Shown piece by piece: positions 45,587-60,044 of a DNA stretch of 64,000 bases. The stretch is from Hypomyces perniciosus (Eukaryota > Ascomycota > Sordariomycetes > Hypocreales > Hypocreaceae). The stretch is from assembly GCA_008477525.1 (NCBI GenBank), contig SPDT01000002.1:992001-1056000 (forward strand), read 5' to 3'. Position 1 is the stretch's first letter; each line of letters opens with the position of its first letter. The position numbers were made by a program, and so were the translations under genes. The notes below the pieces were generated by a model. It did no database searches and was not told the DNA's origin. It saw nothing but the letters and a program-made list of their open reading frames with translations.

Positions 45587-48424
45587 GTTTTTATATTAAA
45601 GTTTTAATATTACTTTATAATAATTTAACTGCTAAATATTAAAAAGTTAATTATACTTTAAAATATATTATATTAATTTATTATTAATAAAATATAAAGT
45701 AAAATATTAAGCACTATATATTTATATATTATATTTATTAAATAATAAAGGCGAGAACTTATTAACTTTATACTAAATTTATTTTATTATAAATACTAGA
45801 AAAACCCTTGAAAGAAATTTCTATTAATTTTATTATAGATTTACTAGAAATATTAAACTATAAAGGCAAATACTTATATAATATAATTTTTATTATTATT
45901 AATTTTTATATAAAATACACTTTATATATACCTATAATAGTATATATTATAAATAATAAAGTTAACCTTTTTATAAAATATATTTATTTAATTTTTAGAA
46001 TACTATAAAGAATTATTTTTAATAAAAATTAATTATTTAAATCTAGATTTTAATAAAGTTTTTATTACTTATTTACTTATAAATAGTAATTTAATATTAC
46101 TTTTTACCTATAAACTAATAATTAAATTAAATAGCAGAATTAAGTTTTAAAGTATTATTTATATTCTTTTTATAATAAATAATAGGATAATTAACTATAA
46201 AAATTATCTTTTACTTAATCTATATATAATAATATTAAATATTCTATAATTAATTATTTATTAACTTTTTTAGTGCTTAGCTATAAGCTTAACGCTTTAA
46301 ATTATAATAAATTAACCTATTATAAATATTATATTAATATTACTATAAAAGTAAAAAAGCTTTAAGTTATTTATAAAATAATTAAATAAATATTATAAGA
46401 AAACTAAAAAAAGTTTAAAGAATAATATAATATTTATTAACGTAAAAAGAAATTTACTATAGGCAATTAAATATTACTTTCTATAAAATACCTAAAACTC
46501 TAATAATTTAATAAAAAACTTACTAAAAAGTATATTAATCCCTATTAAATTAAACATTAAATTAACACAAATAGATTAATATATTAAATTTATATTGTAT
46601 TTTCTATTAAAACTTATAATATTTTTAATATTATAAGTTTTAAGCTATATTATAGCTATAAAGGAAAACCTTTTAAGCTAATAAATTGCTTTTTTAAAAT
46701 TAAAAAAATATTTAAAATTAAACAAATTATTAATTATAAATATAAAGGGATATAATATTCATATTTAATTAAATAAAAAAACTAGTTAAAAATTATTAAT
46801 ATCTAATAAAAAAAGATTTTATTAATATTAAATTAATTTAAAAGTATAAATAGTAATTTACTAATAAATAACTAGCTATTACTATTAAATATTATAAAGT
46901 TAAAAGGAGTAAAGTATTATATAGTTTTAACTAGTTAATTAAAATAAAAAATAAACTTATAATAGTATATATTTTACAGTAAGTAAATAATAATATTATT
47001 ATTAAATAATAATTAATTTTGTTTATCTTTAAATAGCACTTTATTGCAATCTTTTATAGTAATAAAATAGATTTAAAGAAATATAGAAATTTTAATATAT
47101 TAATAGATTATATAATAATTAGCTAAAAACTGCCTATTATAAAAAAAAAATATATATTAAAATAAAAGTATATATAATAGCAGTAATAATAGTAAAAGAG
47201 TTAATTTAATTAAAAGTAACTTAAAGGTTTAAGCGCTTTAAGTTTTAATAGTAATATTATTTATTTACTATAAACTTTTTTTTTTTACTTTTTAATTAAA
47301 CTTAACTTTATTGCATTAATATAAAGTTTTTTTTATATTAAATTTATAGTCATACTATTATAAATTCATTATTTATTAACTACTACTATATAGTAAAAAA
47401 GTAATATTAAAGTATTTACTGTATTAATACAAGACTTTTAAGAATATTAAATTAATATTTTAATAATATTAATAAATTAATAGGCAATTAAATTATATAA
47501 TTTATTATTAAAAGAATAATAAAAATATTTTTAAAAGCAGTTAATATAATATAAATTAATATAAAAAGTTTTATTTTTTAGTTATATAAAACTTATATTT
47601 ATTATTATAATATAAAAAAGGTTTTTTTTTAATTTTATATTTATTTAATTAAAAAGTTAAAATATTAATCATATAAAGTAAAGTATTTATAGTAAATTAA
47701 TAATAGTTAATAGTTATATTTATATAAAAACACCTATTAAATTAAATTATTAATAGCTTTATAGTATTTTACTAGTAAAAGTATAGTAATTTTAAAAAGA
47801 GGGTATTTTAATAAAGATATAACTAAAATAATACTAGCTATAAGTAAAAATAGGCTTATTATATTAAAGTTTTTTAATACTATAAAATTACTATTATTTT
47901 CTAAAACTAGGCTATAAATATATTAAATAGAAAATTATAATAAAGAATTAGCTATAGAAAATTTATAAAGTAGTAATATCTATTATAAAAGGAAAAAGAA
48001 AATTTATAATAGTAAACTAAATTAAAAGAAAAAAAAGAGAAAAGTAAATAAAAATTAAGGTTATAAATAAAAAGAAAAATAAAGTAAAAGTATATATAAT
48101 ATATTTATATATAATAGTAAATTAAAAAAAAAATAAAGTAAATTATTTATATATTAACAGTAAAAGGTTAATTTATTATATAAGATTTCTCTACTACCCT
48201 TTAAATTTAATTATATAAAAGTATACTTTTAAACTATAAAGTTAGAAACTTTTTAAGCTATTAAATATATATTAAAATATTTAAATTTGAAGCTTAAAGA
48301 AGTATTTATATAAAAAATAGTTACTATTTAATATAGCAATAAAGTATTAAAAGCTAGAAAAGAGCTAATTAAATATAAAGTCTTTATTAATATTAAAGTT
48401 AATACTATAAAAAGGGGGGCAGCC

Positions 48425-48686
48425 TATTAAAAGATTAAAAGCTTTAAAGCTTTTATAATATTATATAGGCTAGAATATATATATAAAAGCAATTATAGTC
48501 TTTAAAGATATAGAACTTTAAAGATTAATAAACTACCGCTACTATACTTAACTGCTAGTTTTTAGCTTATTACCTATTTATTAATACCTACCTCTCCTTT
48601 AAGTAACTGCCCTTTAACCTCCTCTACTCTTCCCTAAGGTCGCAGCCCCTTACCTAATCCATCTACCTTAAAGAGGGTCTCTGACA
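48425..48686 (+). repeat. 3' LTR of gypsy copy B
   Basis: 262 bp. The inner end is heavily mutated (TATTAAAAGATTAAAAG), while the outer ~110 bp (from about 48575) is almost the unmutated sequence, ending GGTCTCTGACA. Confidence 0.9.
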
Positions 48687-48691
48687 ATTAC

Positions 48692-51661
48692 TTTAATAAA
48701 TATAATAAAAGAAGCAGTTTAATATATATTAAAAAACTTTATATTAAATATAAAATTAAAACTATTTAATTAAACTATATTAGTTATACTTTAACTTAAT
48801 AGTATTTTAAACTTAATAATAAAATAACTTTATAAAATATAATAATTAAACCTTAATAATATATTAATATTACCTATAATATTTAATTAACCTATCAATT
48901 TAAACATTAAATAATATACTTTTTTTAAATATTAAGAAAGATAATAATAGTAATACTACTTTATTAACTTTTAATTTACTTTAATTTAATTAACTTTATT
49001 TATTAAAAACTTAAATTTAATTTATAAATTAAAGAAAGAATCAACCTTTATTAAAAGTTATAAATAAAGGTTAATTATAAATAAAGTTATTATCTTAAAA
49101 TAAATCTATTATTATTTTTTAATTAAAAACCCTTTGAACTTAAATTAATAAACAATAAATCCCTTTTAATATAAACTATACTATTCTTTATATATAATAT
49201 TTATATTAATATAAAAGCTTTAATAGATAATAACTATATACTTTAAACTTTTATTAACTATACTTTTATTAAATAATTTAATCTTATTATTTAATAACTC
49301 CTATTTATTAAAAACCTTTTATTTATTAATAAAAGTATAACTAATAAAATTTTAAACTTTTTTATTATTTAAACTATTAACTTTTATCAAAAACTTTATT
49401 CTTTTTATTATAAATATTTTTAATAATATATGTATAATCTTTGGCCTTTTATAGTTAAAAAAAATATAACTTTAATATTAATTAAAAAAAGTTAACTATT
49501 ACTTTTAAATCCTATTACTATTATAATTATTAACTTTTAAAAGTATAATTAACTTTATATAAATTTTGATAATAATTAAAATAAAAAATAAGTTTATTAA
49601 AGCTAATATAAAAAATATATATTATTAATAAGTAATAGTTAAAGATACTTGAAATAAATAAAATAAAGCTTAATTTAATTAAATAAAAAACTATATTATA
49701 TTAATAACTATTAATTGAAAATACTTTAAAAGAAATAAACTATCATTTAATTTCAAGAACAGCCTTTAAATTATATATTTTATAAACTTTTATATTTAAT
49801 GAAAATTACTATATAATTTAGAAATATAGTAAAATTAATAATAAAAAGATATAAGTATAAATAATTTTAAATGAAATATATATAAAGGTATTAATTTGTT
49901 TCATAATTTATAAGTAATAATAAAAAGGAAACCCTTTATTAAAGTTATTACTATTACTTTTTAGTATTAATTATATATTTATATAATAAAAATAAGTTAA
50001 AACAAGATTAATTAAACTATTAAAACAAAAAAACAAATATTTATAACTTTATTAAAAATTTTAAATAAACTTTTTTAATAAATACTACTTTTTAATATAA
50101 TTAAAAAAGATTATAGCTATTAATATAAAAAGATTTATAATAAAGAAACTTAAAATTAATAAATTGAATTTTATATATTTATTAAATTAAAAGGAATATT
50201 ACTAATATATATATAAAATAATAATTTACCTTTAAAATATTAGCCTTTAAATTAATATTATTAAATATAGATTTAAAATAATAAAAATAAAATACTTTAA
50301 TTTACTTATTACTTTAAAAGGATTAGAAATAAATCTTAAAAAAATTTAAGTTATATTAAATTAATAGTTACTTAAAAAAGTAAAAGTTCTTTATTATATA
50401 TTTAAAAAGAAATAATAATAAGCCTTTAATTTAATTAAATATACTTTTTAATTAACTTTAATTTTAGCCTTTTTTAACTATAATAAATAAATAATCTTCA
50501 AAACTAATACCTTTAATTAAATAGTATTTTATTATAATATAATAAAAAAAGTATTTTATATTTTATTTTGTTTCTTTCTCTAAAATATAACATTTAAAAA
50601 TATAACTATAATATCTATAATAAAAACCTTTTATTTATTATTAAAATAATAAAAAAATAGCGCTTAAAATTATAAAGCTTATAAAAGTTTAATATTATTA
50701 TAAACTATAAAAACTTTAAATATTTTACTTTAATTAAAGCTTTAAATTAATAATAAATTTAATAATCTAAATTCCTTTTTAACTTTAATTTCTATATTAT
50801 TTATTAATTTAACTTTAAAGCTATAAAGTTTAATATTTTGAATAAAAAAACCAAAAATAAGCCTATAAAATTAGACGCCTTTAATAATTAAATTAAAAAC
50901 AAGTAATATATTATCTTTTTATAAAATTCTTTTCATTTAAAAGGTTAAGTAATATTTTAAAAAAAGGTTTTATTAAATATAAAACTATTTATAAAGGCTG
51001 CCTTTATGGTTATAATAATATTTATAAAAAAAAATTTAATCAATAATTTAATTATAGCAGTATATAAATAAAAGATTATAATAAAAGAAATAATAACTAT
51101 ACTTTAAAACTTTAATATCTGCTAATAGTTAAAATAACTTTATAAAAAACTCTAAATTATAACAAATAACTATTAAATAATAAATAGTAAAATTTACTAT
51201 TAAAAGCAGCTTTTTATTCCTTTTAATAATAAACTTTATATATAAATCCTATTTAAAAACTATTTAAATAGCTTAATTAATTGTATTATACTATTATTTA
51301 AATCCTATTATTATAATATTACCTATAAATATTTACTAATAATAATTTACTGCTTTATAAAAATATATTATTTTATATTTATTACTTTACTATTAGTAAA
51401 AAAGCTAATTAATATATTTATTAATAAGATTTACTGCCTTTATAATATACGTAATACTATTATATTAAACTATAATATATAATTTATATTTAAATAGTTA
51501 TTAGCCTTTTACTATAAAACTAATAATTAAATTAAAAAAATAATATAAATATAAAATAATCCCTATAAGCTTTTATTAACTTTTATTAATATCATTAAAT
51601 TTATTAACTATTATTTATTAATTTACTATAAATAATATAATATTTAAAACTATTAATATAT
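48692..51661. other. 3 kb of extremely AT-rich, RIP-saturated sequence, identity lost
   Basis: Composed almost only of A and T with stops in every frame. No LTR, no recognisable protein motif and no normal-composition patch. It is the target DNA into which gypsy copies B and D inserted, most likely an older transposon. Confidence 0.6.
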
Positions 51662-51927
51662 TGTTAAGAGACAGGAAGCTCCGGGGCTTTCGTGATCTTA
51701 TATAGGCCGGAATATATATATAAAAGCAACTATAGTCCCTAAAGATATAGAACTTTAGAGACTAGTAAACCACTACTGCTATACCTAACTATTAATTTCT
51801 GGCTTATTACCTGTTTATTAATATTTATTCCTCCTTTAAATAATTATTCTTTAACCTCCTTTACTTTTCCTTAAGGTTATAGCCCCCCCCCGCCTATTTC
51901 TATCTACTTTAAAGAGGGTCTTTAATA
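51662..51927 (+). repeat. 5' LTR of gypsy copy D
   Basis: 266 bp. The outer end TGTTAAGAGACAGGAAGCTC is little mutated, the inner end (GGTCTTTAATA) more so. Confidence 0.9.
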
Positions 51928-54900
51928 TATTAGTCTTTTATTGTTTTTTAAAAAGATAAAAAGATTATTTAAGTTAAAGATACTTTTAGTAGTAAATAAT
52001 TAATTCACTTTTAAGAAAAAGGCTATATTTTAAATATAAAAACCTTTAAATAAAACTACTCTTTTAGATTATTAACTGGGCCTTTTAAATAATATTTTAT
52101 TTATAAAAGAAAAACTTAATATTTATATTTAATAAATAAAAAATAAATAGTAAATATATTTAAAAAAAATATTTAAATACTGTTCTTTAAAGGGAAAACC
52201 TTTTTTTAAACTCTTAAAGATTAAAGGTTTATTGCCTATAATTAATTTATTATATATTATTAATTTAAAATAACTTTATAAAAGTAATTAAAGTAAAATA
52301 TAAATTTAAGCTTTTTATTATAAAGGAAAGTTTTAAGTAAAACTATAGACTTTTTTACTATAATTAAAGGGCAGTTTAAATTATCCCTTAATACCTTTTT
52401 TTAAGCAGCTTATAAGATTATTTATATTATTTCCTGTTTAAAAGGAGGTATTTAATAGCGATAGGTTAGCTATTTCTAAAAGAAAGGCAGATCTACTAGA
52501 TTAATTATTTAAGATAAATTTCCTTAATAGCTTAAAAATAATAATCGCGATAGCTTAATTCAGTATTATAAAGCGATTTTATAAATCTTTTACCTATATT
52601 AAGCTGCTGGATAAAGCTTTCAGTTATTCCTCTTTTAATTTAAGATTATTAAAAGCGAGTTCTTTAAAATAACCGCTTTATAGTTTAAAATTTATATACT
52701 TTTATAGTGCATTTCCCTTATAATAAATAAATAAATACTTTACTATAAAATCCCTATAACCTAGTAAAAGTTAATTTATATTAATATAATTGCTAATACT
52801 TTTATCTATATTTATATTAATAATATAAATAGCTTTTAATAAAAATCGTAATCTTTAAACATATAATAAGATTAGATTTATTAGTTAATAGGGATTATAT
52901 TAAGGTTATACTGCTAATACTTTAAAAAATATAATAATTAAAGTATTGAAAGGTTTAAAGGAACCGAGAAACCTATTAAGTTTAGTAATTTATTAGAAAT
53001 ATAGTAGTCTTTACTATAAAACTTCCTACTAAACTTTTAATTATATAAAATATAATAGTAAATATTACTTTACTAAAAAGTATAATAACCCTATTTAGCT
53101 ATACTTGACTAGTAGAAATAGTAAACCTGCAGTTTATTAAGCTTAAAAATATAATTGCTATATAAATCTATTTATAAAATAATTAAAGAAGGTGCAGCTA
53201 AGTAGCTATTAGCAGTATATAAATACTTTATTTAATCTTAACAGTAATATTTATATTATTTCTTTATAATAAAATGATGAATTAAAAAGTCTATTACTAG
53301 TTTTTAAGTTTACTATTATTTTCCTAAGTATTTCTACTATAACCTATAGCTATATAGATATATTTATAAAGATAATTAATAATGAAAGAGTAAAAAAAAA
53401 TAGCTACTTTATTATATTATTACTAATAGCTTAAATAGCTTTTATATTAGCAATTTAAAAAAAGTTAAAAGTTAAGTTAAAAGCTTTAAAACACCTACTA
53501 TTTTCCAGCTTAAATAAAACTATTTCCTTAAAAGACTATAAATTGGCCTTATATTTAAAATTACTTCCTCTATATTATAATCTTATTAATATTTTCTTTA
53601 TAAAAAAGGCTGTTAATATATTAGTAAATTAATAATATACTATTAAGTTAAAAATAAAAAAAATGCCTCTATAAAGTCTTATTTATAACTTAATATTTAA
53701 AAAGCTAAAAGCTTTCTATAAGTATTTAGAAAAAGCATTATAAAATATATAAATTTAGCAGTCTATTAATTTTATAGGTGCCCCTATAATCTTTATATTA
53801 AAGAAAGGCAGTAAACTGTAAATATATATTAATTTCTATACTTTAAATGAAATAATTTATAAAAACTGCGCTCTTTTACTATTAATTTTTAAGGTTTTTA
53901 GTAGACTTTTATATATTAAAATTTTCACTAAGGTTAATTTAAAGGATATATATTACCGGATACCTATTTATAAAAAAGATAAATAAAAGACAGTATTTTA
54001 TTGCTAATATAAATACTTTAAGTGTAATATTATATTATTTAGCCTAATAAATTCCCTTATAACTTTTTAGTAATATATTAATAACATACTATAAAATCTA
54101 GTTAATCTCATTTATATTATATATTTTAATAATATATTAATTTATAGCTATACTTTTAAAAAGTATGTATAGTATATTTATTAATTTTTTAAAAAGCTAT
54201 AAAGTATAAAGCTATACATTAATATTAATAAATATATTTTTTATATTACTATAATACTTTTCTTTAAATATATTATTATATTTAATAGAATAAAAATAAA
54301 CTAGTTATATATTTAAGCTATTATTAAATAGCTATTACTTAAAAGTATTTACAATATCTTTATATTTTTAAAATTTACAGGGTTTTACTATTAGTTTATT
54401 AAAAATTATAGTAAAATTATAATACGTTTAATAGATTTTACTTATAGGAAGCAGGAAGGTTTTTTACAGTTAAAGCCTAGCGCTTTTAAAGCTTTTTAAT
54501 AGTTTAAGGAAAAGTTTTTAAAAAAAGCTATTTTAATATATTATAACCTAAAAGCGCTAACTTATATAAAGATAAATGCATTAAACTATATAATTAAAAT
54601 AATATTAATTTAATACTAGTAAAATATTTAATACTTTATAGTATATATATTAAAAAAGCTAAATAATTTTAAATTATATTATTATACCTTTAATCTTAAA
54701 TTTCTTACTATTATAAGGGCTTTTTAAATATAAAGATATTATCTAGTTTATATCAATATAGAGATTTAGGTTATAATAGACTATTTTAATAACTAGTATT
54801 TTATAAATAAATAAAAGCTTTAAATAAACTAGCTTTATTTAATTTTTGCATTAAATATAGGCCAGGGAAATTTAACTTTACTAATATTTTATTTTAATAT

Positions 54901-57900
54901 TTTAACTTTTATAATTTATTAAAATTAAAAAACTGCAGTAAAGCTATATATTAATATTTTTAAAGTATTTTTATAATATAAAAGCTAATAGCTTATATAA
55001 ATTAAAGGGATTTATAATAATATATTATAATAACTAGGAATATATAAAGTTATTTATAGATAGGAGTATTACTTTAGCATTGCTTTAAAGTAAAGGATAA
55101 GGATTAAATGCTATTTAGCAGATAGCCTACCTATAAAGTATAGTAGCTAGAGTTATTACTGCTAGTTTATAGGTTATATAGCAGACTATTATAGGTTTAC
55201 TGCTAAAACTATAAAAAATCTTTATATTTAACTATTTTATCAGTTTAATAAAAAGATTATTTTATTTAATAAAAAGTTTAAAGTTAAAGAGTAGTTAATA
55301 TATTTTATAATAATAATTAAATTATTAATAATAACTAGCTAATTTACTATTAAAATAAAGTCTATATATTAATAAATCTTTATATTAAGATTTTAATATT
55401 ATTTTATAATAATTTAACTATTAAATATGAAAAAGTTAATTATACTTTAAAATATATTATATTAATTTATTATTAGTAAAATATAAAGTAAAATATTAAA
55501 TACTATATATTTATATATTATATTTATTAAATAATAAAAGCAAAAACTCATTAACTTTATAGTACATTTACTTTATCATTAATATTAAAAAGACTTTTTA
55601 AAGAAATTTCTATAGATTTTATTATAAATTTACAAAAAATCTTAAAGTATAAAGGTAAATACTTATATAATATAATTTTTTATTATTAATTAAGATATAA
55701 AATATACTTTATATATACCTATTATAATATATATTATATATAATAGACTTGTTAACCTTTTTATAAAATATATTTATTTAATTTTTAAAATTCTATAAAG
55801 AATTATTTTTAATAGAGATTAATTATTTAAATCTAGATTTTAGTAAAGTTTCTATTATTTATTTATTTATAAATAGCGACTTAATATTACTTTTTACCTA
55901 TAAACTAATAATTAAATTAAATAATAAGATTAAGCCTTAAAGTATTATTTATATTCTTTTTACAGTAAATAATAAAATAATTAACTATAAAAATTATTTT
56001 TTATATAATTTATATATAATAATATTAAATATTTTATAATTAACTATTTACTAGCTTTTTTATTATTTAACTATAAACTTAATATTTTAAGTTATAATAG
56101 ATTAATTTATTATAAATATTATACTAATACTATTATAAAAGTAAAATAGCTTAAAGCTATTTATAAAATAATTAAATAAACTTTATAATAAAGCTAAAAA
56201 AAATATAAAAAGTAATATAATATTCCTAATTTAAAAAGAAATTTAATATTAATAATTAAATATTACTTTCTATAAAATACTTAAAACTTTAATAATCTAG
56301 TAAAAAGCTCACTAAAAAGTATATTAATTTTTACTAAATTAAACGCTAAATTAAAATAAATAAACTAATATACCAGCTTTATTTTCTATCTTTTATTAAA
56401 ATTTATAATATCTTTAATATTATAAATCTTAAACTATGTTATAGCTATAAAGGAAAACCTTTTAAATTATTAAATTACCTTTTTAATATTAAAAAGATAT
56501 TTAAAGTTAAAAGAATTAGTAATTATAAATATAAAAGGATATAATATTTATATTTAATTAAATAAAAAAATTACCTAAAGATTAATAATATTTAATAAAA
56601 AAAAAGTAATTTTATTAATATTAAATTAATTTAAAAATAGAAGCAGTAATTTAATAGTAAATAGCTAACTACTACTATTAAATATTATAAAGTTAAAAGG
56701 AGTAAAGTATTATATAGTTTTAACTAATTAATTCAAAATAGAAAATAAACTTATAATAGTATATATTTTATAGTAAATAAACAGTAATATTATTATTAAA
56801 TAATAGCTAGTTCTCTTTATCTTTAAATAATATTTTATTATAATCTTGTATAATAGTAAAATATATTTAAAGAAATATAGGAATTTTAATATATTAGTAT
56901 ATTATATAATAATTAACTAAAAACTGCTTATTATATATAAAGAAATATATATTAAAATAAAAGTATATATAATAGCAGTAATAATAGTAAAAGAGTTTAT
57001 TTAATTAAAAGTAATTTAAAAGTTAAAGTGCTTTAAATTTTAATAGCAATATTATTTATTTACTATTAACTTTTTTTGTTTTTACTTTTTAATTAAACTT
57101 AACTTTCATTATATTAATATAAAATTCTTTTTATATTAAATTCATAATAATATTATTATAAATTAATTATTTATTAGCTATTACTATATAATAAAAAAGT
57201 AATATTAAAATATTTACTTTATTAATAAAAACCTTTTAATAATATTAAATTAGTATTTTAAGAGTATTAATAAATTAATATATAATTAAATTATATAATT
57301 TATTATTTTAAAAATAATATAAATATTTCTTAAAAGCAGTTAATATAATATAAATTAACATAAAAAGTTTTACTTTTTAATTATATAAAATTTATATTTA
57401 TTATTATAATGTTAAAAAAGTTTTTTTTTTAACTTTATATTCTATTTAATTAAAAAGTTAAAATAATAATAGTATAAAGTAAAGCGTTTATAGTAAATTA
57501 ATAATAGCTAATAGTTATATTTATATTAAAATATTTATTAAATTAAATTATTAGTAGCTTTATAGCGTTTTATTAGTAACAGTATAGTAATTTTAAAGGG
57601 AAAGTATTTTAATCAAGATATAACTTAAATAGCACTAGCTGCCAGTAAAGATAAACTATTATAGTAAAGTTTTTAAATACTGCAAAATCGCTATTATTCT
57701 CTAAAACTAGGCTATAAATATATTAAATAAAAAGTTATAGTAAAAAATTAACTATAAAAAGACTTATAAAATAGCAATATTTATTATAAAAGGAAAAAAA
57801 GAATTTATAATAGTAGGTTAAATTAAAAAAAAAACTATTATTATATAATAAATTAGCTAATAATAAAAAGTAAAAGAAAAAAATATTTATAAAGAAAGCA

Positions 57901-58318
57901 GCTATAAAAAAGGAAAGTAAAAAAAAAAGAAAAAAAAAAGAAAAGAAATGTAAATAAAAATTAAAGTTATAGATAAAAAAAAAGTAAAATAAAAATATAT
58001 ATAATATATTTATATATTATAGTAAATTAAAAAAAATTATTTATATATTAGCAGTAAAGGGTTAATTTATTATATAAAATTTCTCTATTACCCTTTAAAT
58101 TTAATTATATAAAAATATACTTTTAAATTATAAAGTTGAAAACTGTTTAAACTATTAAATATATACTAAAATAGTTACATTTAAAGCTTAAAACAGCATT
58201 TATATAAGAAATAGTTATTATTTAATATAGTAATAGGATATTAAAAGCTAAAAAGGAGCTAATTAAATATAAGGTTTTCGCTAATATTAAGGTTAATACT
58301 ATAAAAAAGGAGGTAGCC

Positions 58319-58585
58319 TATTAAAAGACTAAAAGCTTTAAGGCTCTTATAATATTATATAAGCTAAAATATATATATAAAAGCAATTATAGTCTTTAAA
58401 GATATAGAACTTTAAAGACTAGTAAACTACTACTATTATACTTAACTATTAGTTTCTGGCTTATTACCTGCTTATTAGCACCTATTCCTCTTTTAAGTGA
58501 TTGCTCTTTAACCTCCTCTACTCTTCCCTAGGGTCGCAGCCCCCCCCCCCGCCTGATCCATCTGCCCCAAAAAGGGTCTCTGACA
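58319..58585 (+). repeat. 3' LTR of gypsy copy D
   Basis: 267 bp. The inner end is heavily mutated (TATTAAAAGACTAAAAG), the outer end nearly intact (GGGTCTCTGACA). Confidence 0.9.
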
Positions 58586-58590
58586 TATAT

Positions 58591-59738
58591 TATTATTTTT
58601 TATTAATTATAGTTTTAACCTTTACTTAAAAAGTAAAGCCTTTATACCTTTATTTATTAAACCTTTTTATAGTTAAATAAAAAGTTTTTTTATATTAATA
58701 TTATTATTAAGCGATTTAAATGTATTATTATATTATTAATACCTTTTATTAAAGTTTTAAAAAAAGATATAAAGAAAATATAAATATATACAAAAAGTAG
58801 TATTAATTTATACTATTAAGTAAAAAGTTCTTATTAATATATAAAATATAAAAATTAATTAATTAATAAAAAACTAAATAGTAAATATATAAGACTTTAT
58901 ATAATAATAAAAGTATATTTATAAGCCTATATTGTGAATATTAAAAAATATAAAGATTTTTTAAATTTTATATAACTTCTTTTTATAATTTAAAATAGTT
59001 ACTTTACTATACCTTAAGTCAAAGATAATTAATAAAGTTAAATTAAAAAATATTTAAAGTAAAGTATTAAAAAAGGAAAATAATATAAATAAAGTATAAA
59101 AAAAATAAGAATTTAAAGTATTTTCAATGATTATAATAATAATAGATTCTACTATTTTATTAAATAAAAATACTATACTACTATATAATAATTAAATAAA
59201 AACTTATAAAGCTAAAAGAAAATAATATAAAACTTTTATAAAAATTTTTAAAAAAGCTAAATTTATTATAATAAATATTAAAAGGAATTATAAAAAAGGA
59301 AAAAAAGGAAATAGCTAAAAAGAAATTAAAGTTTATAAAATATTAATAAAAGACTATACTGCGCTAAAGCCTATAATTAAATTATACATTATTAATATTA
59401 AACACTATATAATTCACTTTATTTACCTTTATATTAAAAGTATTAAAATAAATTATTTAGAATATTAATTTATATAAGTAATATAGCTATTTACAGCTAA
59501 ATAATATAATAAAGAGGGGGGGTACTATTACAGTATTAACTATAATACAATATTAATGCCCTATTGTATAACCTCTACTTATATAACCAGGCCCTAACGC
59601 GTTCTTAGCTATAGCTTTCTGCAAAGCCTTAGGGCTTTCTTACTCTCTATACTATAATAACAATATTTGCCTTAACCTGCCTTTCTATGCTATAATAAGT
59701 TTTAAATTATTAAATATTATTTAACTTAAAGCGGTATA
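58591..59738. other. AT-rich relic with a polypurine-tract-like run
   Basis: RIP-saturated up to about 59510. AAAGAGGGGGGG at 59511-59522, directly followed by TACTATTACAG, looks like a retroelement polypurine tract and LTR start (TG turned TA), so this may be the 3' end of another decayed LTR element running on the plus strand. Its LTR end and partner were not found. Confidence 0.4.
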
Positions 59739-59857
59739 TCAACTTTAATAACAGATAGTTTTATATTACAGTATATTCCTTTATTCCAACAAACATTCCT
59801 TAATTCTTAACTAGCTTGCAATAATAGCTAAATCTATAAGTCAATGACGACATCAAT
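59739..59857 (+). repeat. 119-bp repeat, copy 2 (RIP-mutated)
   Basis: Second copy of 34096-34214, same orientation, with C-to-T and G-to-A differences. Possibly part of a decayed LTR or of a flanking older repeat. Confidence 0.8.
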
Positions 59858-60044
59858 AACAGCTAGATTTCCTAGATCTGGATAGTTATAATCAATTAAT
59901 TAGCAAGACTTTATGTATTTAAGAAGCAGCTTTTCCCACCTAACTTGGGATCAGTAAAAGTGTCGAATTCAATTATTTCAATCCACTAAATAAACCCTCA
60001 TACTGTTGATCTGTGATTGATAGATACAGTTGATTTCCGAAGCC

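Larger units (their letters stand above)
34331..48686 (+). mobile_element. Ty3/gypsy chromovirus copy B, heavily RIP-mutated, split by a nested copia element
   Basis: Complete in outline: 5' LTR 34331-34591, internal region 34592-38079 and 45592-48424, 3' LTR 48425-48686, flanked by identical duplications ATTAC (34326-34330, 48687-48691). Without the 7.5-kb insertion it is about 6.8 kb, matching copy D. RT lies near 36430-36850 and the integrase core near 45800-46010, where a 66-codon frame (EISINFIIDLLEILNYKGKY) survives by chance, not as a gene. The chromodomain region is near 46730-46850. The internal sequence has lost nearly all C and G, more than copies A or D. Confidence 0.9.
51662..58585 (+). 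mobile_element. Ty3/gypsy chromovirus copy D, full length (6,924 bp), RIP-mutated
   Basis: LTRs 51662-51927 and 58319-58585, flanked by identical TATAT duplications (51657-51661; 58586-58590). Order as in copy A: gag-like remnant, RT near 53760-54130, RNase H to about 54900, integrase core near 55590-55800, chromodomain region near 56510-56640. Mutation is intermediate between A and B. No frame is open. Runs of C (51886-51893; 58540-58551) in the LTRs are homopolymers likely to vary or be misread. Confidence 0.9.

Noticed and set aside
45808..46008. 66-codon open frame in an AT-rich stretch
   Set aside because: It is the decayed integrase core of gypsy copy B that happens to lack stops; the flanking pol sequence is full of stops.
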